Assembly: GCA_964416315.1 (NCBI GenBank)
Contig: CAYQDR010000104.1
Location: 1-17,421 of the forward strand
Direction of reading: 5' to 3'
Source: CAYQDR01 sp964416315
GTDB taxonomy: Bacteria > Methylomirabilota > Methylomirabilia > Rokubacteriales > DASRDR01
DNA length: 17,421 nucleotides
Part shown: in pieces, positions 12,875 through 17,421 of the stretch
Position numbering within the stretch: the stretch's first letter is position 1
Layout: each line of letters starts with the position of its first letter
Program-made: the position numbers and the translations under genes
The notes under the pieces: model-generated
What the model saw: only the letters and a program-made list of their open reading frames with translations
Told to the model about the DNA's origin: nothing
Database searches by the model: none

Positions 12875-13266
12875 TGCCGTCCCGGCCCGCGGCCGAGCCG
12901 GGCGAGCGGCTCGTCCTCGTCGTGGACGACGAGGCTGACCTCCTCGAGATCGTGACCGACCGGCTCGAGCGCGCGGGGTATCGCGTCGTGACGGCGCGGG
13001 ACGGCCTCGAGGCGCTCGTGCGCGTCCGCGCGGCGCGGCCGGGTTGCATCATCCTCGACCTCAAGATGCCGCGGCTCGACGGCTTCGAGGCGCTGGCGGA
13101 CCTCCGCCGCGAGGCGCCCGAGGCGCGCGTCATCGTGCTGACCGGCTCTCCGAACCGACCCCTCGCCGAGGCGTGCCGCGCGCGGGGGGCCGACGATTTC
13201 CTGCTCAAACCCTTCGACCCCGGGGAGCTCCTGCGCCTCACGGCGCAGGCGTTCCGCCGCGGCTGA
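12871..13266 (+). CDS. single-domain response regulator (receiver)
   Basis: 131-aa CheY-like receiver with no output domain. GTG 12871 overlaps the kinase stop by 4 bp and has a CGGAG 7 nt upstream; ATG 12874 is the alternative. Seen: the acidic pair in VVDDEADL, phospho-acceptor D63 in ILDLKMP, the switch Thr in VLTGSP and the conserved Lys in LLKPFDP. All key residues are present, so it should be phosphorylated, most simply by the adjacent kinase. With no output domain it could be a phosphate sink, a phosphorelay intermediate, or act by protein binding. A nine-base gap leads to the NtrC-type gene. Confidence 0.88.
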   Translation: MMPSRPAAEPGERLVLVVDDEADLLEIVTDRLERAGYRVVTARDGLEALVRVRAARPGCIILDLKMPRLDGFEALADLRREAPEARVIVLTGSPNRPLAEACRARGADDFLLKPFDPGELLRLTAQAFRRG

Positions 13267-13275
13267 GAGGCGCCC

Positions 13276-14697
<1,422 letters not shown>

Positions 14698-14710
14698 GGC
14701 TCGCGACGGC

Positions 14711-14977
14711 GTGGCGCCGGCCCCGGGGACCCGCTGGCTGATCGTCGTCCGGCAGGACCAGCGCCCCCTCTTCCGGCTCCTCGACCGGCACTTCGCCGAG
14801 GACGCGCGCGTCGAGGTCATCCTCGACCGCCGGGAGCGGGAGCGGCAGCAGTCCGCCCTCCCGGTCGCGGCGGAACGGCGGCGCGCGGACCGGCGCGAGT
14901 CCCTCAGCGCGCGGGAGCGCGATATCTGGAATACCTTCGGCTACCGCCTCATCGTCCAGGCCGAGCCGGCGAGCTGA
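14711..14977 (+). CDS. small Arg-rich conserved-looking protein, unknown function
   Basis: 88-aa protein starting with GTG 13 bp after the NtrC-type gene, so probably in the same transcript. No signal peptide. The N-terminal half reads as beta-alpha-beta (RWLIVVRQDQ, FRLLDRHF, RVEVILDRRERER), then a basic segment (AERRRADRR) and a C-terminal WNTFGYRLIV strand. The pattern of a V-x-R-D strand and a DRR-x-x-RR segment recurs in small uncharacterised bacterial proteins as far as I recall; I know no function. The basic patch suggests nucleic acid or acidic-partner binding; the beta-alpha-beta layout is loosely like half a receiver domain. Either is speculation. Confidence 0.6.
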   Translation: MAPAPGTRWLIVVRQDQRPLFRLLDRHFAEDARVEVILDRRERERQQSALPVAAERRRADRRESLSARERDIWNTFGYRLIVQAEPAS

Positions 14978-15100
14978 CTTCGGTCGCCGGGTGCGCGACG
15001 CTTCCGCCGGCCAAGCGGCTGCACGCTGGCGACCTCCGGACCCTCGCGGGAAAGTGGACAGGGACGATTGCCTGCAGCCAGGGAGACCACCAGGCTCTCG

Positions 15101-15129
15101 TTGACTCCGCTGCGCCGGCCGGGTACGCT
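15101..15129 (+). promoter_or_regulatory. sigma70-type promoter of the thiolase-like operon
   Basis: TTGACT (15101-15106, 5/6), a 17-bp spacer and TACGCT (15124-15129, 3/6 with the key T, A and final T). It lies 48 bp before the GTG start in the only gap between the signalling cassette and this operon. Confidence 0.5.
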
Positions 15130-15176
15130 GGGCCTCGCGAGCGCGTGTTGGGGGCGCGCGGGGAGGTGCGGGCGGG

Positions 15177-16304
15177 GTGACCGAAGCCTACATCGCCGGG
15201 GCGGCGATGACGCGGTTCGGCCGCCGCGAGGAGTCGCTGCCCGACCTCATCGCCGAGGCGGCGCGGGGGGCGCTCGCCGCGGCGACCCTGGACCGGCCCG
15301 ACGCCCTCGTCGTCTCCGCGATGAACCCCGAGGAGTTCATCGGCGAGGGGAACTTCGCCTCTCACGTCGCCACCTACCTCGGCCTCTCGCGCGTCCCGAG
15401 CCTCCGTGCCGAGACGGCGACCTCCTCGGGCGCGGCCGCGCTCTTCGCCGCGTACGCGGCCGTGGGGGCCGGCGTCTACCGTTCGGTCCTCGTGGTCGGC
15501 GGTGAGAAGATGACCCACCTCTCGACGCCGCGGGTCTCGGAGCTGATCGGCCGCTCGATCGACGCCTACGAGCGCTCCTACGGGGCAACCATGCCCGCGC
15601 TCGCCGGGCTCGTGACGCGGGCGTGGATGACGCGGACCGGCGCGACGCTCCGTGACATCTCCCTCGTCGCCGTCAAGAACCACGCGAACGGCGCCCGGAA
15701 CCCCTACGCCCACTTCCAGGAGCCTGTCGCGCTCGAGACGGTGATGGAGAGCCGGCTCGTCGCCGACCCGCTCCGGCTCTACCACTGCTGCCCGATCTCC
15801 GACGGGGCGGCGGCGGTGGTGGTCAGGGCGGAGCCGGCGTCCGTCCGGATCGCCGGGATCGGCCAGGGCATGGACTACCTCGCCCTCCGCTACCGCGAGG
15901 GCTTCACGAGCTTCCGGGCGACCCAGGAGGCCGCGCGCGCAGCCTACCGGATGGCCGGCTTCGGCCCGGAGCGCGTGGAGGTCGCCGAGCTCCACGACGC
16001 CTTCACGCCCTTCGAGCTGATCTCGATGGAGGACGTCGGCCTGGTGCCCGCCGGGAAGGCCGTGCGGATGCTCGCTCACGGGGAGGCGGCGCTCGACGGG
16101 CGGCTGCCGGTGAACCCCTCCGGCGGGCTGAAGGCCCGGGGGCACCCGCTCGGGGCCACCGGGCTCGCGCAGGTCGTCGAGCTCTGCTGGCAGCTCACGG
16201 GCCAGGCCGCGGGGCGGCAGGTCCAGGCGCGGGTCGGCCTCGCCCACTCGATCGGCGGGCTCGCGACCACGAACTGGGTGACGCTCCTCGAGCGGGTCGA
16301 GTAA
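15177..16304 (+). CDS. thiolase-fold enzyme lacking the nucleophile Cys
   Basis: 375-aa member of the SCP2-like thiolase group. GTG 15177 follows a GGGAGGT site. Conserved: VVGGEKMTH, VKNHANGARNP, CCPISDGAAAVVV, the catalytic His in LHDAFTPFEL, and NPSGGLKARGHPLGATG with its His. At the position of the acyl-accepting Cys (usual form CASG), this protein has T82 in ETATSSG; the C-terminal Cys of classical thiolases is also absent (HSIGGLATTN). It therefore should not form the normal acyl-enzyme. With a DUF35 gene next door, it resembles Ltp2-type retro-aldolases, which use a thiolase fold with a DUF35 partner to split steroid side-chain CoA esters. Equally possible: a divergent condensing enzyme. 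Second and third genes of the operon handle the same CoA substrates. Confidence 0.85.
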   Translation: MTEAYIAGAAMTRFGRREESLPDLIAEAARGALAAATLDRPDALVVSAMNPEEFIGEGNFASHVATYLGLSRVPSLRAETATSSGAAALFAAYAAVGAGVYRSVLVVGGEKMTHLSTPRVSELIGRSIDAYERSYGATMPALAGLVTRAWMTRTGATLRDISLVAVKNHANGARNPYAHFQEPVALETVMESRLVADPLRLYHCCPISDGAAAVVVRAEPASVRIAGIGQGMDYLALRYREGFTSFRATQEAARAAYRMAGFGPERVEVAELHDAFTPFELISMEDVGLVPAGKAVRMLAHGEAALDGRLPVNPSGGLKARGHPLGATGLAQVVELCWQLTGQAAGRQVQARVGLAHSIGGLATTNWVTLLERVE

Positions 16305-16315
16305 GGCCGCCGGTC

Positions 16316-16732
16316 GTGGAGCCCATTCCCGCCTCCCGCTGCCCCCGGTGCGGGCGCCTGTGCGCCCCGCCGGCGCGCTTCTGCCCCGACGACGCGAGCC
16401 AGATGGCGCTGACGGAGGTTGCCGGCTACGGCGAGATCCTCTCGTTCACGACGCTCCACTCGCCGCCGGCCGGCTTCGCGGCGCCGCTCCACATGGCGCT
16501 CGTCCAGCTCGAGGGCGGGGTGAAGTTCTTCTGCCACGGCGCCGAGACCCGCGGGCTCAAGGTGGGCGCCCGCGTCGCCATCGAGGCGGTGGACCAGGTC
16601 TACTACTTCTCGACGCTGAGCCTCGGCGAGCGGGCCCTCCTCTTCTGGCGCCGCGGCGGCGTGCGGGCCGGCGAGAGGCTCTCCGCCTTCGCCCGGAGCG
16701 CGGCGAAGCGCCTGACCCGGCACGGCCGATGA
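16316..16732 (+). CDS. DUF35 OB-fold protein with zinc ribbon
   Basis: 138-aa acyl-CoA-associated OB-fold protein. GTG 16316 lies 11 bp after the thiolase-like gene. The N-terminal rubredoxin-like zinc ribbon has four Cys: C9 and C12 in CPRCG, then C16 and C23. The OB fold follows, with the typical GEILSFTTLHSPP strand and VGARVAIEA. Proteins of this family bind thiolase-fold enzymes and help hold or channel the CoA thioester, for example ChsH2 with Ltp2, or the bridge in archaeal thiolase/HMG-CoA synthase complexes. The C-terminal tail is basic (RSAAKRLTRH). Its stop overlaps the next start by 4 bp (ATGA), which fits co-translation. Confidence 0.87.
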   Translation: MEPIPASRCPRCGRLCAPPARFCPDDASQMALTEVAGYGEILSFTTLHSPPAGFAAPLHMALVQLEGGVKFFCHGAETRGLKVGARVAIEAVDQVYYFSTLSLGERALLFWRRGGVRAGERLSAFARSAAKRLTRHGR

Positions 16733-17421
16733 AGCCGCTCGAGGGGATCCGCGTCGTGGACCTCTCCCGAGTCCTCGCGGGCCCGTACTGCTCGTTGCTG
16801 CTCGCCGACATGGGGGCCGAGGTCATCAAGGTCGAGGAGCCGGGGCACGGTGACGACACGCGGGCCTGGCCCCCGTTCCAGGGGGGCGAGGCGACGTACT
16901 TCATGAGCGTCAACCGGGGCAAGAAGAGCCTCACGCTGAACCTCAAGGCCGCGGCGGGGAAGGCGATCCTCCGGCGGCTCCTCGACGGGGCGGACGTCCT
17001 CCTCGAGAACTTCCGCCCGGGGACGCTCGAGCGGCTCGGCTTCGGCTACGGGGCCGTCCGCGCGTGGAACCCGCGGCTCGTCTACTGCTCGATCTCGGGG
17101 TTCGGCGAGACCGGACCCGAGGCATCGCGGCCCGGCTACGACCTGATCGTCCAAGGCGAGTCGGGGATCATGGACCTGACGGGATTCCCCGACGGCCCCC
17201 CGGTCAAGGTCGGGAACTCGATCGCCGACCTCGCGGCCGGCACGATGGCCGCCCACGGGATCGTCCTCGCGCTCTTCGCCCGCGAGCGGACCGGCGCCGG
17301 CCAGAAGGTCGAGATCGCGATGCTCGAGGTCATGGCGGCGCTCCTGACCTACCAGGGGCAGGCCTTCTTCGCGACCGGCCGGAGCCCGAGGCGGCGCGGG
17401 AACCAGCACCCCTCGATCGTG
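16729..17421 (+). CDS. family III (CaiB/BaiF) CoA-transferase, 5' part
   Basis: First 231 residues of a CoA-transferase; the frame is open to the right edge. ATG 16729 overlaps the DUF35 stop by 4 bp. Seen: the N-terminal KPLEGIRVVDLSRVLAGPYC, then LADMGAEVIKVEEPGHGDDTR, VNRGKKSLTLNL, LLENFRPGTLERLG and the catalytic Asp D138 in PGYDLIVQGESG, all standard for the family. These enzymes move CoA between carboxylic acids through an Asp-bound anhydride/thioester. In this operon it probably activates the acid that the thiolase-like/DUF35 pair acts on, or recovers CoA from its product. The specific substrate cannot be read from the sequence. Confidence 0.92.
   Translation, partial: MKPLEGIRVVDLSRVLAGPYCSLLLADMGAEVIKVEEPGHGDDTRAWPPFQGGEATYFMSVNRGKKSLTLNLKAAAGKAILRRLLDGADVLLENFRPGTLERLGFGYGAVRAWNPRLVYCSISGFGETGPEASRPGYDLIVQGESGIMDLTGFPDGPPVKVGNSIADLAAGTMAAHGIVLALFARERTGAGQKVEIAMLEVMAALLTYQGQAFFATGRSPRRRGNQHPSIV

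Noticed and set aside
14949..16247. Minus-strand open frame opposite the thiolase-like gene
   Set aside because: Antisense shadow of a gene with conserved active-site motifs.

Overview
The window comes from a GC-rich bacterial chromosome; no phage, plasmid, IS, tRNA, rRNA or CRISPR signal is visible. Gene style (densely packed genes, frequent GTG starts, strong GGAGG ribosome sites, a 7Fe ferredoxin, many acyl-CoA and secreted PKD-type genes) fits an uncultured soil lineage such as Rokubacteria/Methylomirabilota or a deltaproteobacterium-like group. That placement is an inference from style, not a match.

Layout, left to right. (1) 2-610: the 3' end of a ketoacyl-ACP synthase III family gene. 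(2) 883-3480: a plus-strand islet of lower GC. It holds a truncated secreted peptide (75 aa), a secreted chymotrypsin-fold serine protease with its own pro-domain, a membrane-anchored protein made only of protease pro-domain-like units, and a 79-aa protein carrying the full form of the module that is cut short in the 75-aa peptide. A good sigma70-type promoter sits just ahead of the protease. (3) 3618-5847: a ThDP-dependent acetolactate-synthase-like enzyme, then, 1 bp later, an alpha/beta hydrolase. (4) 10454 down to 5840, minus strand: a tight four-gene operon of exported proteins. These are an Ig/PKD protein, a smaller PKD protein with the same C-terminal domain, a carboxypeptidase-regulatory-like domain protein, and a large zinc phospholipase C/S1-P1-nuclease-like protein. 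Its 3' end overlaps the convergent hydrolase by 8 bp. (5) 10455-11173: a 719-bp divergent intergenic region with tandem 21-bp repeats, palindromes and a clear promoter for the ferredoxin. (6) 11174-11440: a 7Fe ferredoxin with a strong terminator. (7) 11522-14977: a signalling cassette of GAF histidine kinase, single-domain receiver, sigma54-dependent NtrC-type regulator and a small Arg-rich protein. (8) 15177 to the right edge: an acyl-CoA operon of thiolase-fold enzyme (the nucleophile Cys position is Thr), DUF35 OB-fold/zinc-ribbon partner and a family III CoA-transferase that runs off the window.

Working together: the four minus-strand proteins are probably co-translated and act outside the cytoplasm. 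The kinase and its two receivers probably form a branched phosphorelay, one branch ending in sigma54 transcription. The thiolase-like/DUF35 pair probably forms a complex that makes or breaks C-C bonds on CoA thioesters, with CoA moved on or off by the transferase. The most novel-looking elements are the minus-strand secreted operon with its shared C-terminal domain, the stand-alone protease pro-domain protein beside a cognate-looking protease, and the Cys-less thiolase-fold protein.
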